Positions 7,396 to 16,319 of a stretch of 25,541 nucleotides of DNA are shown piece by piece. Below the pieces are notes generated by a model that saw only the letters and a program-made list of their open reading frames with translations, did not search any database and had not been told where the DNA came from. The stretch is taken from positions 1 through 25,541 of the forward strand of contig CAQOYX010000014.1 in the NCBI GenBank assembly GCA_948852375.1, given 5' to 3'. Made by a program: the position numbers and the translations under genes. The stretch comes from an uncultured Clostridia bacterium (GTDB taxonomy: Bacteria > Bacillota_A > Clostridia > TANB77 > CAG-508). Every line of letters begins with the position of its first letter. The first letter of the stretch is position 1.

Positions 7396-8675
7396 TTTAT
7401 AGCATCTCCTTTTGTAGGTTTTAGTGTATCAAATAAAGATAATTGTTTTGCTTCCAAAAATACAGGGAGACTTCTTCTTTCTTGGTATAGTAAATTAGTT
7501 TCAATAAAAGCAGAGTTTAGATGATTAGCAGTTGTAAAATATTTTCCGATTACATGTAATAAAATAAATAGCACGTTTAAGAACAACTCCTAGTCCCTTT
7601 AAATTATCAAAATTCAGGTTGAAACTTCTTCTTGCACGAATAATACGTTTTGCAGATAAAACACCTATTCCAGGAATTCGAAGTAAAGTGTAAAAATCTG
7701 CTGTGTTTACATCAATAGGAAAAAATTCTAGGTGTCTTAAAGCCCATTCACATTTTGGATCTAATAAATTATTAAAATTAGGGTGGGTTTCATCTAATAG
7801 TTCTTCTGCTTTAAAACCATAAAACCTTAGTAGCCAATCTGCCTGATAAAGCCTATTTTCACGAAGTAGAGGAGGTGTTTCTAAAGTAGGCAAGTTGGAG
7901 TCTTTATTAACTGATACATATGCAGAATAATACACTCTTTTTAAAGAATAATTTTTATATAGTCCTTCTGATAGGCGAAGTATTTTTAAATCAGTTTCAG
8001 GACTTGCACCAATCATAACTTGTGTTGTTTGACCGTGCAGGTACAAAACGTTTTGCATAATGTGATTTTTCTTTTTCTGAAATTGCAATATTAGTAGAAA
8101 TATGTTTCATAGGTGTAAAGATATTTGATTTTTCTTTTTGTGGAGCTAATAATTTCAAACTATCATTAGATGGAAGTTCAATATTAATGCTCATACGGTC
8201 TACTAAATTCCCTAATTTATTTATTAGTTCTTGGCTTGCTCCAGGAATTGCTTTTGCATGAATATATCCATTAAAGTTATATTCATTTCGTAATATAGAA
8301 ATAGCCTTATATAATTGCTCCATTGTATAATCTGGAGACTTTATAACAGCAGAACTTAAAAACAACCCTTCAATATAATTTCTTTTATAAAATTCAATTG
8401 TAAGGTTTGCAACTTCTATTGGTGTAAAAGTCGCTCTTGGCACAGAATTAGAACAGCGATTTATACAATATTTACAATCATAAATGCATGCATTTGTCAT
8501 TAAAATTTTAAGTAAAGAAATGCATCTGCCGGTCACTAGCCCAGCTGTGGCAAATACCGGAAACTTTAGCATTACCAATACCATTATTATTATGACGCTT
8601 ACTTCCACTAGAACTACAAGAAACATCATATTTTGCAGAATCTGCAAGTATATTTAATTTATCTAACATATCCAT
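7374..8675 (-). CDS. Putative DNA modification/repair radical SAM protein (TIGR03916 type), with three CGG +1 sites
   Basis: About 432 residues if three extra bases are bypassed. The start at 8675 (MDMLDKLNILADSAKYDVSC) is preceded by GGAGATGA. The frame shifts at 8531, 8035 and 7548. Each time one C precedes a glycine codon, and skipping it restores family motifs: SDGRCISLLKILMTNAC, VPAGQTTQVMIGASPETD and FITCNGKYF. Cys63-x3-Cys67-x2-Cys70 is the radical-SAM 4Fe-4S motif. A helix-hairpin-helix block (LRIPGIGVLSAKRI) near the C-terminus suggests DNA binding. Length, motif order and coupling to the DUF4130 gene fit the family perfectly, with no stop or lost residue apart from the three insertions. 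That argues for a functional gene rather than a pseudogene. Without the bypass, the product would end after about 57 residues. Confidence 0.85.
7548..7548 (-). other. CGG +1 site 1 (radical-SAM gene)
   Basis: Minus strand reads TGT AAT C GGA AAA TAT. Dropping the C gives TCNGKY, the family motif; keeping it gives an Arg and a stop six codons later. Confidence 0.85.
8035..8035 (-). other. CGG +1 site 2 (radical-SAM gene)
   Basis: Minus strand reads CCT GCA C GGT CAA ACA. Dropping the C gives PAGQTTQ, a conserved motif of the family. Confidence 0.85.
8531..8531 (-). other. CGG +1 site 3 (radical-SAM gene)
   Basis: Minus strand reads AGT GAC C GGC AGA TGC. Dropping the C gives SDGRC, just before the radical-SAM cysteines; keeping it ends translation nine codons later. 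Confidence 0.85.
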
Positions 8676-8923
8676 AAACTCATCTCCACGAATAAACGTT
8701 CTAAAAGATAGTATACCATACAAACATATGTTTATGCAAGAAAAATTTAAAAATTATTATAATTTAATAGTAAGTTTGGGTAAATTTAATCTTAAAATTT
8801 CAATAAAAATGTAAAATTGGGTGATATCATAAATAAAAAAAATATTTTGAGTAAAATTCTATTATAAAATCTTGTTAAACTATTTTTTATTTGATATACT
8901 ATATAAAAAGTGGAGAAGATAAA
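8676..8923. other. Divergent intergenic region
   Basis: It separates the minus-strand radical-SAM gene and plus-strand priA. It holds the priA promoter and presumably that of the radical-SAM pair. No other feature is seen. Confidence 0.5.
8872..8900 (+). promoter_or_regulatory. priA promoter
   Basis: TTGTTA (8872-8877), 17 bases, TATACT (8895-8900). Transcription would begin just before the GGAGAAG ribosome site of priA. Confidence 0.6.
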
Positions 8924-11165
8924 ATGGTAGCCGAGGTTATAATAAATAGTACAGTTAAAAATTTGAATAAGACATTTGATTATAATGTACCAGCAGAGTT
9001 TGCTGGTACTATTAAGCTTGGCTTAAGGGTGCTTGTTCCATTTGGCAATTCCAAAAGACTAGAAGAAGGCTTTATTATAGGATTTAAGGAAAAATCTGAG
9101 TATCAAGTAAAAGATATCTGTGGTATTCAAGAGGGTTTTTGCTTAAAAGAAGAACAAATTGAACTTGCAAAATGGATGGCAAGGCGTTATTTTTGTAATG
9201 TATCAGACTCTATTAAAATGATGCTACCGCCAGGAACTACAACGAAAGTATTAGATAACAGAGTTAAAGAGAAAAATTTGAATTTTGTGTATTTAAAAAA
9301 AGATGTAGAAGAAATTGATTTTTGCATTGAAACTAAGAAGATTAAGTCAGATAAACAAATAAGAATATTGGAGTTTTTAAAAGAAAATGATGGGGTTTTA
9401 ACAACGGATTTAGAAGCATTTTGTGATGTTTCAAGAGCTATTATAAATACATTAGAAAAAAACGGCTATATAGAAATTATAGAAAAACAGGTTGAAAGAA
9501 ATCCATTTATTAGTAAAAATATAAAGCAAGATGAAGATTTAATATTAACAAATGAACAAAAGGTAGCATATGAAAGAATAGTAAATTGTATGAATAACAA
9601 TGAATTTAAAGAATTTTTAATTTATGGTGTTACAGGTTCACGGAAAAACAGAGATATATTTACAGTTAATACGAAAAACATTAGAAAAAGGAAAATCAAG
9701 CATTATGCTAGTGCCAGAAATCTCCCTAACTCCACAAATGGTAGATAGATTTATTGCAAGATTTGGACAAGATAAAATTGCAGTATTACATAGTAAATTA
9801 TCTGTAGGGGAAAGATATGACCAGTGGCAAAGGATAAAAAAAAATGATGCAACTATTATAATTGGTGCTAGGTCAGCTATATTTGCACCAGTAGAAAAGT
9901 TAGGATTAGTAATTATTGATGAAGAACATGATGATTCATATAAATCTGAAATGCTACCTAGGTATAGTGCAAAAGAAGTATCTAAATATTTGGCGTATAA
10001 GAATAAAATACCTCTAATATTAGGAAGTGCTACGCCTGATATTACTACTTTTTATAAAGCAAAAAGCGGTGAAATAGAACTATTAACACTAACTAAAAGA
10101 GCAAATGCTTCTAAACTTCCAGATGTAGACATAATAGATTTAAGAGAAGAATTAGCAAATGGAAATAAAACAATGATAAGTATGAAACTATATGATTATA
10201 TTAAAAAGAATTTAGAAGAAAAAAGACAAACAATTCTGTTTTTAAATAGGCGTGGATTTTCAACTTTTATTATGTGTAGAGATTGTGGGTATACTGTTAA
10301 ATGTAAAAATTGTAATATAACATTAACATATCATAGGAAAGAAAACAGGTTAAAATGTCATTATTGTGGCTATGAACAAGCAAATGTAACTGTTTGCCCA
10401 GAGTGCAATAGTAAAAAGGTAAAATATTTTGGTGCTGGAACACAAAAACTAGAAGAGCAAATTAATCAAATGTTCCCACAAGCTAGTACTATAAGAATGG
10501 ATATAGATACAGTAACAAAGAAGAATTCACATGAAGAAATATTAAATAAATTTAAAAATGAAAATATAGATATTTTAATAGGAACGCAAATGGTAGTGAA
10601 GGGGCATCATTTTCCAAATGTAACATTAGTAGGAGTTATTGCAGCAGATAGTAGTTTAAATATGGAGGATTATAGGGCAAATGAAAAAACATTTCAAATA
10701 TTAACACAAGTAGCAGGAAGAGCAGGAAGAGAGAACTTGCAAGGAAATGTGGTTATACAAACATATAATCCAGATAACTTTAGTATAGAGTGTGCAAAGG
10801 CACAAAATTATGATGTTTTTTACCCTACAGAGATTAGTCTAAGAAAACAATTGAAATATCCACCATTTTGCGATATAATATTATTTGGAATTAGTGCAAA
10901 TGATGAAAGAATAGTAGAAAATGTTGCAAATAAAATATATTCAGTTTTTTTTAAAAAGATTCAAAATGCAAAAGAGATAAACTTATATAAACCAAGACCA
11001 GCACCGATAGATAAAATAAAAAACAAATATCGTTGGAGAATTATTATTAAAGGAAAATTTGATAATGAAATGATTAATGTAATTAATGATGTATTACAAC
11101 AAATATACATTTATAATACAAAAGCAAGAATTGTTGTGGATGTAAATCCAACAAATATGATGTAA
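8924..11165 (+). CDS. priA: Primosomal replication restart helicase PriA, with one CGG +1 site
   Basis: About 746 residues once an extra C at 9641 is bypassed, normal for Firmicute PriA. It reloads the replicative helicase at stalled forks. The N-terminal DNA-binding domain (VAEVIINSTVKNLNKTFDYNVP) is followed by Walker A GVTGS|GKT at residues 235-242, split exactly by the extra base. Next come DEEHD (Walker B), GSATPD, the zinc-binding cysteine pairs of the CRDCGYTVKCKNC and CHYCGYEQ type, the helicase C-terminal QVAGRAGRE motif and the family's closing VDVNPTNMM. The start at 8924 follows GGAGAAG; an upstream TTG at 8891 overlaps the -10 box. The gene heads the conserved priA-def-fmt cluster. 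Without the bypass the protein would end shortly after the broken P-loop, which would probably be harmful. This supports either real recoding or a sequencing error rather than gene decay. Confidence 0.9.
9641..9641 (+). other. CGG +1 site 4 (priA Walker A)
   Basis: GGT TCA C GGA AAA ACA GAG: dropping the C gives GSGKTE, the invariant Walker A motif; keeping it gives SRKNR and a stop about 35 codons on. Confidence 0.9.
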
Positions 11166-11256
11166 AAGATATATAAAAAGGGGAAAGAATTGGAAATAAT
11201 TTGGTAGTAATATTTTCAATGAAACTTAGTCCTTAAAGAAAGGAAGGATTATAAAA

Positions 11257-11739
11257 ATGGCGATTAGAACAATAAGGGAAGAAGGAGACGAAATATTAAA
11301 AAAGGTATCAAGACCAGTAGAAGAGATTGATGATAAAATACAAGTATTAATACAAGATATGTTAGAAACTATGCATAAATTTAATGGAGTAGGTCTTGCA
11401 GCAGTACAAGTCGGAATATTAAAACAAGTTTTAGTAATTCATATAGATTATGAAAAAGATGAGCCACTTATATTAATAAATCCAGAAATAATAAAGCAAA
11501 AAGGGGCACAAACAGTAGAAGAGGGATGTTTGAGCTTTCCAAATAAATTTGCAAAAGTAGTAAGACCAGAGGAAATTGTAGTTAGAGGATTAGATGAAAA
11601 TGGAGAAAAAATAGAAATAAAAGGAAGAGGGCTTCTTGCACAAGCGATAGCGCATGAAATAGATCATTTAAATGGGGAAGTTTTTATAGATAAAATATTA
11701 CCAGGAACTCTTGAATATATAGCACCAGAGGAAAAATAA
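11257..11739 (+). CDS. def: Peptide deformylase
   Basis: 160 residues. It removes the N-formyl group from nascent proteins. All three PDF motifs are present: GVGLAAVQVG (44-53), EGCLS (89-93) and HEIDH (133-137). Cys91, His133 and His137 bind the metal and Glu134 is catalytic. AAGGAAGG lies 8 bases before the ATG. It sits between priA and fmt, in the usual order, about 90 bases after priA and 90 before fmt. Confidence 0.95.
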   Translation: MAIRTIREEGDEILKKVSRPVEEIDDKIQVLIQDMLETMHKFNGVGLAAVQVGILKQVLVIHIDYEKDEPLILINPEIIKQKGAQTVEEGCLSFPNKFAKVVRPEEIVVRGLDENGEKIEIKGRGLLAQAIAHEIDHLNGEVFIDKILPGTLEYIAPEEK

Positions 11740-11744
11740 TAGCG

Positions 11745-11803
11745 CCCAGTCATGCTTTACAGTGATACCAAACTTAAGTAAAGGAGCATTTATTTACAAT
11801 ATA
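11745..11803 (+). repeat. Intergenic repeat copy B (def-fmt)
   Basis: It aligns with 5444-5505: CCAGT, TGCTT, then ACTTAAGTAAAGGAGC (11772-11786 region) with a one-base difference from the other copy. It lies between two co-directional genes. Could be an RNA element or a small mobile repeat. Confidence 0.4.
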
Positions 11804-11828
11804 TTTCAATAAAAGGAGGTAGAAAAGT

Positions 11829-12779
11829 ATGTTAAATATAGTGTTTATGGGAACACCAGATTTTGCAAGAGATTCATTAAAGGCAATTTATAATGCAGGG
11901 TACAACATTTTAGCAGTAGTAACAAAACCAGATAAGCCAAAGGGTAGAGGAATGAAAATGATTTGTAGTCCAATAAAAGAATTTGCAATAGAACATAATT
12001 TGCAAGTATATCAACCTATAACTATAAAAAATAATATAGAGTTTATAGAGCAAATAAAGGAATTACAACCAGACCTTATTTGTGTAGTAGCATATGGAAA
12101 AATGTTGCCAAAGGAAATTTTAGAAATTCCACAATATGGATGTATTAATGTACATGCCTCATTACTTCCAAAATATAGAGGAGCAGCTCCAATTCAATGG
12201 GCTGTTTTAAATGGAGATACTTTAACAGGGATTACTACCATGTATATGGATATAGGAATGGATACAGGTGATATAATTTTAAGTAAAACAGTACAAATAG
12301 GAGAAGAAGAAACAACAGGAGAGTTATGGGATAGATTATCAAAAATAGGTGGAGAACTTTTAGTGAGCACAATAAAGCAAATTGAGGAGAAAACTGTAAT
12401 AAGAAAACCACAAGGAGAAGAATATACGCTGGCTCCAATGCTCTCAAAAGAAATGGCTAAAATTAATTGGAAAGAAAAAACAGGAAAAGAAATTAAGAAT
12501 CTTGTAAGAAGTTTAAATCCAATTATGGGAGCATATACAATATATAATGATAAAAAGATAAAATTATGGAAAATTAGAATTATAGAGGATATTCAAAGTG
12601 GAGTAAAGGATGAATTGCCAGGACAAATTTTAATTGCAAATGATAAACAAGGGTTATATATTAAAACAATTGATGGAATAATAGCTGTTCTAGAAATACA
12701 AGGAGAAAATTCAAAAAAAATGGCAATAGACGACTTTCTAAGGGGTAATAAATTAGAAGTAGGAACAGTATTAGAATAA
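11829..12779 (+). CDS. fmt: Methionyl-tRNA formyltransferase
   Basis: 316 residues, full length. It transfers the formyl group of 10-formyl-THF to initiator Met-tRNA. MGTPDFA is at the N-terminus. Asn107, His109 and Asp145 match the E. coli catalytic Asn106-His108-Asp144. SLLPKYRGAAPIQ (111-123) is the folate-binding signature. The C-terminal tRNA-binding domain begins around residue 210. AAAGGAGG lies 10 bases before the ATG. It is the last gene of the cluster; a probable terminator follows at 12868. Confidence 0.95.
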   Translation: MLNIVFMGTPDFARDSLKAIYNAGYNILAVVTKPDKPKGRGMKMICSPIKEFAIEHNLQVYQPITIKNNIEFIEQIKELQPDLICVVAYGKMLPKEILEIPQYGCINVHASLLPKYRGAAPIQWAVLNGDTLTGITTMYMDIGMDTGDIILSKTVQIGEEETTGELWDRLSKIGGELLVSTIKQIEEKTVIRKPQGEEYTLAPMLSKEMAKINWKEKTGKEIKNLVRSLNPIMGAYTIYNDKKIKLWKIRIIEDIQSGVKDELPGQILIANDKQGLYIKTIDGIIAVLEIQGENSKKMAIDDFLRGNKLEVGTVLE

Positions 12780-12867
12780 TAGAATATATGATTTAAAGAA
12801 ATATAAAAAATTGTGTTTAAATTAAGGATATTAAAAATAACAATTAAAAAATAATATTTTGTATGGG

Positions 12868-12900
12868 AGGGAGCTATTGGGCAGACAATAATTCCCTTTT
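12868..12900 (+). terminator. Probable terminator of priA-def-fmt
   Basis: AGGGAGCTATTG (12868-12879) pairs imperfectly with CAATAATTCCCT (12885-12896) and is followed by TTTT. Confidence 0.5.
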
Positions 12901-13125
12901 ATAAAATCTAGTTTTTTCACCATACTAAATTTCCATTCTGGTAACAATGTTTTTATACTATGTAATCTTTCTCATGTTCAGTTTCAACTCTATTAATATG
13001 ATTTTCTAATTCTATAAATTTATTAGAGTGTTCTTGCAATATATTGGTATGCTCTTATAATATTTTAGAATGTTCTTCCAAAGTAGTATTTATTTTATTT
13101 GTATTTGCTAAAATTTGTATAATAA
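12895..13125 (-). pseudogene. Remnant of a coiled-coil protein gene
   Basis: The minus strand from about 13125 to 12966 reads as a helical repeat (TTLEEHSKIL, EHTNILQEHSNKF, IELENHINRVETEHEK). It is broken by two TAA codons, one at a spot where CAA (Gln) would continue the EH repeat, and then a frame change continues it as KTLLPEWKFSMVKKLDF. There is no intact start. The parent family is not recognised. The rest of 12780-13338 shows nothing else except the terminator. Confidence 0.4.
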
Positions 13126-13338
13126 TTTTTCAGTATTTTATTCAACGTATATGAATAAAATCTCATTATTATGATTTAAACTTAATTTGTATTTTCAATA
13201 TGTTAAGAGAATAACATATTGAAAAATAAAAAGCAGTATTTTTTAACAAATAATTTAATTAACTATTAGACAAAATTTGAAAAAATTTTAATAATGTATA
13301 GAAAAAATATTTAAACTATGTTACAATATAAATCAAAT

Positions 13339-13414
13339 GCTACTATAGCTCAGTTGGTAGAGTAACAGATTCGTAACCTGCAGGTCGACGGTTCGATTCC
13401 GTCTAGTAGCTCCA
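13339..13414 (+). tRNA. tRNA-Thr(CGU), anticodon stem weakened
   Basis: The cloverleaf fits over 76 bases with encoded CCA. The acceptor GCTACTA/TAGTAGC pairs perfectly, D stem GCTC/GAGT, T arm GACGG-TTCGATT-CCGTC, and the anticodon loop TTCGTAA has CGT at 13372-13374 (reads ACG, Thr). The anticodon stem ACAGA/CCTGC has two A-C mismatches at its ends, where GCAGG or TCTGT would pair. A strong terminator follows. It may be a decaying, dispensable isoacceptor, since tRNA-Thr(UGU) can read ACG. Confidence 0.85.
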
Positions 13415-13419
13415 ATTTA
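13407..13419 (+). repeat. 13-bp direct repeat, copy 1 (tRNA 3' end; possible att site)
   Basis: TAGCTCCAATTTA covers the tRNA acceptor end and CCA and recurs exactly at 19628-19640. A tRNA-end duplication is a classic integration footprint. Confidence 0.35.
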
Positions 13420-13423
13420 TAGC

Positions 13424-13458
13424 AACTTACGAACTTTAAAGCGTTTCGTAAGTTTTTT
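13424..13458 (+). terminator. tRNA terminator
   Basis: Perfect 10-bp arms AACTTACGAA (13424-13433) and TTCGTAAGTT (13445-13454) followed by a T-run, immediately after the tRNA. Confidence 0.85.
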
Positions 13459-13497
13459 CATTTTTAGAAAAGATGAATTGAACTTCATAAAAATATC

Positions 13498-13532
13498 AAA
13501 ATGTTCTCTTTCCAGAAAGGAGGGCATTTTTT
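13498..13532 (+). promoter_or_regulatory. Hairpin with T-run that buries the next gene's ribosome site
   Basis: AAAATG-TT-CTCTTT (13498-13511) pairs, with G-U wobbles, with AAAGGAG-GG-CATTTT (13516-13530), and T's follow. The right arm contains AAAGGAGGG, the Shine-Dalgarno sequence of the gene at 13533. The structure can be an intrinsic terminator, a translational off-switch, or both. Confidence 0.55.
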
Positions 13533-13817
13533 ATGTTTGAGTTTGAAGTAATACAAGAAATAAAGGCAAATGATGAAATACTAGAAATTATTAAAGGTTA
13601 TAACTATACAGTTAAGAATGGCAAAATTAAGCATTTAAAGATTACTAATCTGCAATTCATTGAACCAACTGAATATTTAATTATATACCCTATCACTCTT
13701 ACTATTTATGAATATAAAGTAAACGAGATAGCTAATAAGCCATTCTATATTAAAGAACATAAACAAAAGTATAATCTTAAAGAAATAAAACAAATTCTCA
13801 TAAAATTAAAAATTTAA
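13533..13817 (+). CDS. Hypothetical small protein, accessory region
   Basis: 94 residues, acidic N-terminal half and Lys-rich C-terminus, probably cytoplasmic, beta-rich by pattern. No family recognised. AAAGGAGGG lies 8 bases before the ATG but inside a hairpin, so expression may be conditional. It lies between the tRNA and the serine recombinase and is likely part of the same mobile or regulatory module. Confidence 0.6.
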   Translation: MFEFEVIQEIKANDEILEIIKGYNYTVKNGKIKHLKITNLQFIEPTEYLIIYPITLTIYEYKVNEIANKPFYIKEHKQKYNLKEIKQILIKLKI

Positions 13818-13954
13818 GTTTTTTTCCTAAATTAGGGGTGCGAAAACGTACTTTTCTGAGCAAACATATAGAAGGATAAAATTTTTTTAAGTTTTTTTAA
13901 AATTTTGGTATACAAAACCTTAAAAAATTCACAGGTAAAGTAGGAGGTAATTTT

Positions 13955-15738
13955 ATGAGATGTGGAGTTTATGTAAGAGTATCAACAGATGACCAAAGAG
14001 ATAATGGCTATTCTATTGATTCACAACTACGAATGATAAAAGAATATTGTGAGAAAAACAATTATGATATTGTAGATGTATACAATGATGCAGGGCATTC
14101 TGGAAAAGACTTAATGAGACCAGAAATGCAAAGATTACTAAAAGATATCAAATCGCACAAAATCGAAGTAATAGTTGCTATCAAAGTAGATAGATTAACA
14201 AGAAATAATTATGACGGTTTTTGGCTTTTAAACTATTGTGAGGAACATGATGTCAAAATAGAGTTAATATTAAAACCTTATGATGTGTCTACTGCTAATG
14301 GTGAAATGATATTTGGAATGAATTTAGTATTTGGGCAAAGAGAACGAAAAGAAATTGGAGCAAGAACCAAACGTGCTATGGAAGAAATGGCTCTTGAAAA
14401 GGTGCACCCAGCTAAAGCACCTTATGGCTATATTAGAAATAGTGAAACAGGTCATTTAGAAATAGAGCCTATTGAAGCACAAGTAGTTAAAGAAATATTT
14501 GAACTATGTAAGCAGGGAAATTCTACAAGAAGCATTGCAACAACTATGAGAGATAACAATTCTTATCTAAAACAAGGTAAATGGACAAGTGATAGAGTTT
14601 ACAAAATACTAACTAAGTCTATTTATATTGGCATATTTGAATATGGTAAATATTGTAGAAAACCACAAGATATATTAAGAGTCGAAAACTATTGCGAGCC
14701 AATTATAGATATGGAAACATGGAATATTACAAGGAAAGTTTTAGAAAGAAATAAGCATTCAAATTATGGAGAGCATATTCACTTATTTACTGGTATTGTG
14801 AGATGTCCTACTTGTAGCAAGATTTTATCTTCTACTAACTCTTTTAAGTATAGTGGAACACCAAAAGAAAAAGTATATTATCATTTAACTTGTAAAAATC
14901 CTAATTGTAAATCAAAAGGAATACATTATAGTTCAGATAAAATTGAGGAAAAATTGTCGAGAGTTTTAAATGAATTAACAAGGTATATGTATGATATAGA
15001 TAATGAAATTATAGTATGTAATTCAACCAAAACAAAGGATATTAGATATATAGAAAAAGCTATTGACAAGCTAAAAATGCAAGAGAAAAAATTAGTAGAT
15101 TTATATTTAGATTCTACTTTAAATGTTGAAACTATTAACAATAAAAATGATAGTATCAAGAAAGAAATAGAAAACTTAAATAAGAAAAGAAAGCAATTGA
15201 TCCTAATAATGACTTTAAAGAATATACAATAGAACTATTAAAAAAATTAGATTATTCTACCGAAAACGATGAATTTATTTTCAAAAACAAATTAAGTTTT
15301 TCATTTATTTTTAAGAGTTTAAATAGAAAATCAAAGAAAGAATTGATTAAAAGGTTAATAGATTGCATCGAAATTAAAAGAGATAAAAACTACAATATTG
15401 AAATAACAAATATAAAATTCACAGAAGAATTTATATCAAAAAGTAGTACAGACTACATCAATTATTTATATGAAATACTGAAAAATAATAATGTTGGATT
15501 TCATTATAAAGAAGCAATTAACAAACAAGAATTAGAAAAATTACAAGAAGATTATTTTGTGTTTTCTAATACAAAAATTGCAAATAACGAGTACGATAAT
15601 GCTACTTTAGTAATATATAATGAACTACTAAAACAAAACTTTTATGATGGTGGAATTATAAATTGTCCTTATATTGAAAACGAAAATATAGTAGATTACT
15701 TAACATTAATACCAAGGATCCCATCAGAATTTTTATAA
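13955..15738 (+). CDS. Large serine recombinase, frameshifted (-1) near residue 413
   Basis: RCGVYVRVSTDDQRDNGYS at the start is the resolvase domain with catalytic Ser10, followed by the KVDRLTRNNYDGF motif (about 70-82). The recombinase domain contains the KAPYGYIRN segment (about 156-164). A zinc ribbon has CPTC and CKNPNC cysteine pairs (about 287-318), and a coiled coil follows. The first frame ends at 15232. From 15193 the -1 frame continues as AIDPNNDFKEYTIELLKKLDY to 15738, a natural C-terminus giving about 594 residues. The shift lies on A-AAG at 15190-15193, where Lys-tRNA could re-pair by slipping back one base, but a one-A deletion is simpler. Unlike the other shifts here, it involves no CGG. 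AGGAGG lies 8 bases before the ATG. Probably the integrase or invertase of a mobile element, possibly inactive. Confidence 0.8.
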
Positions 15739-15742
15739 AAAT

Positions 15743-15919
15743 GAAGTCAAAAATGGCACAAGAAAAAATGCAATATTTTGGAATTTGCAAATCCTTGTCC
15801 CAGCAAGCACTGCATTTGTGTATACGCCAAATGCAAAATTTGTGTCCCAGCAAGCAATGAATTTGTACTCTCGCACAAATTTCAATATGGGTTTTACACT
15901 CCATACCCCAAAAAGTAAA
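15743..15919 (+). repeat. GC-richer block with a 23-base repeat and hairpin
   Basis: TGTCCCAGCAAGCANTGNATTTGT occurs at 15796-15818 and 15843-15865 (47-base period). GCATTTG (15812-15818) pairs with CAAATGC (15828-15834). The base composition is clearly richer in G+C than its flanks. Two overlapping plus-strand frames are open: a short one beginning ATG at 15741 (MKSKMAQEKMQYFGICKSLS, 39 residues) and one reading NGTRKNAIFWNLQILVPAST to a TGA at about 15924. It is unclear whether either is translated. It looks like a conserved end of a mobile element. Confidence 0.4.
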
Positions 15920-15940
15920 AATTGAAAGGAACTAAAAAAT

Positions 15941-16288
15941 ATGAATGATGAAAAATTAAATTATGTAATAGATATAATAAAAGATATGGATGTAGAAAAT
16001 AAATTAAGATTAGCAATATGTATGTGTGATAATTACAGTCATACTAATTTAGAATATGATAAAAAAGAAATGTATAAATATTTTGATAACTTGCTAAAAG
16101 GAATTAATATAGAATACAGAACTACTACTGTTAACTTTGCAAACTATCCTTATACAATTTTTGTTTCCTCTAAAATTATGGAAATGGATTCAGCACAGCA
16201 AAATAAAGTTGCATTGTATCTTTTCAATAGTATAAATTTTAATATTAAAAATTGTAAAAGTCTTGACATTGAAGAACAAATGTTTTAG
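15941..16288 (+). CDS. Hypothetical protein
   Basis: 115 residues, acidic, cytoplasmic, helix-rich. No family recognised. GAAAGGAAC lies 11 bases before the ATG. It ends 32 bases before the likely start of the ORF6N gene and is probably co-transcribed with it. Codon use is AT-rich like the host. Confidence 0.65.
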   Translation: MNDEKLNYVIDIIKDMDVENKLRLAICMCDNYSHTNLEYDKKEMYKYFDNLLKGINIEYRTTTVNFANYPYTIFVSSKIMEMDSAQQNKVALYLFNSINFNIKNCKSLDIEEQMF

Positions 16289-16319
16289 AATGTATAGAGT
16301 AAGAAAAGGATATGAAATC

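Noticed and set aside
13378..13390. CCTGCAGGTCGAC resembles a cloning-vector polylinker
   Set aside because: It falls in the variable and T-arm region of a coherent tRNA, with no adjoining vector sequence.
15656..15904. Minus-strand frame over the repeat block
   Set aside because: No ribosome site and a Cys/His-rich composition that simply mirrors the repeats.
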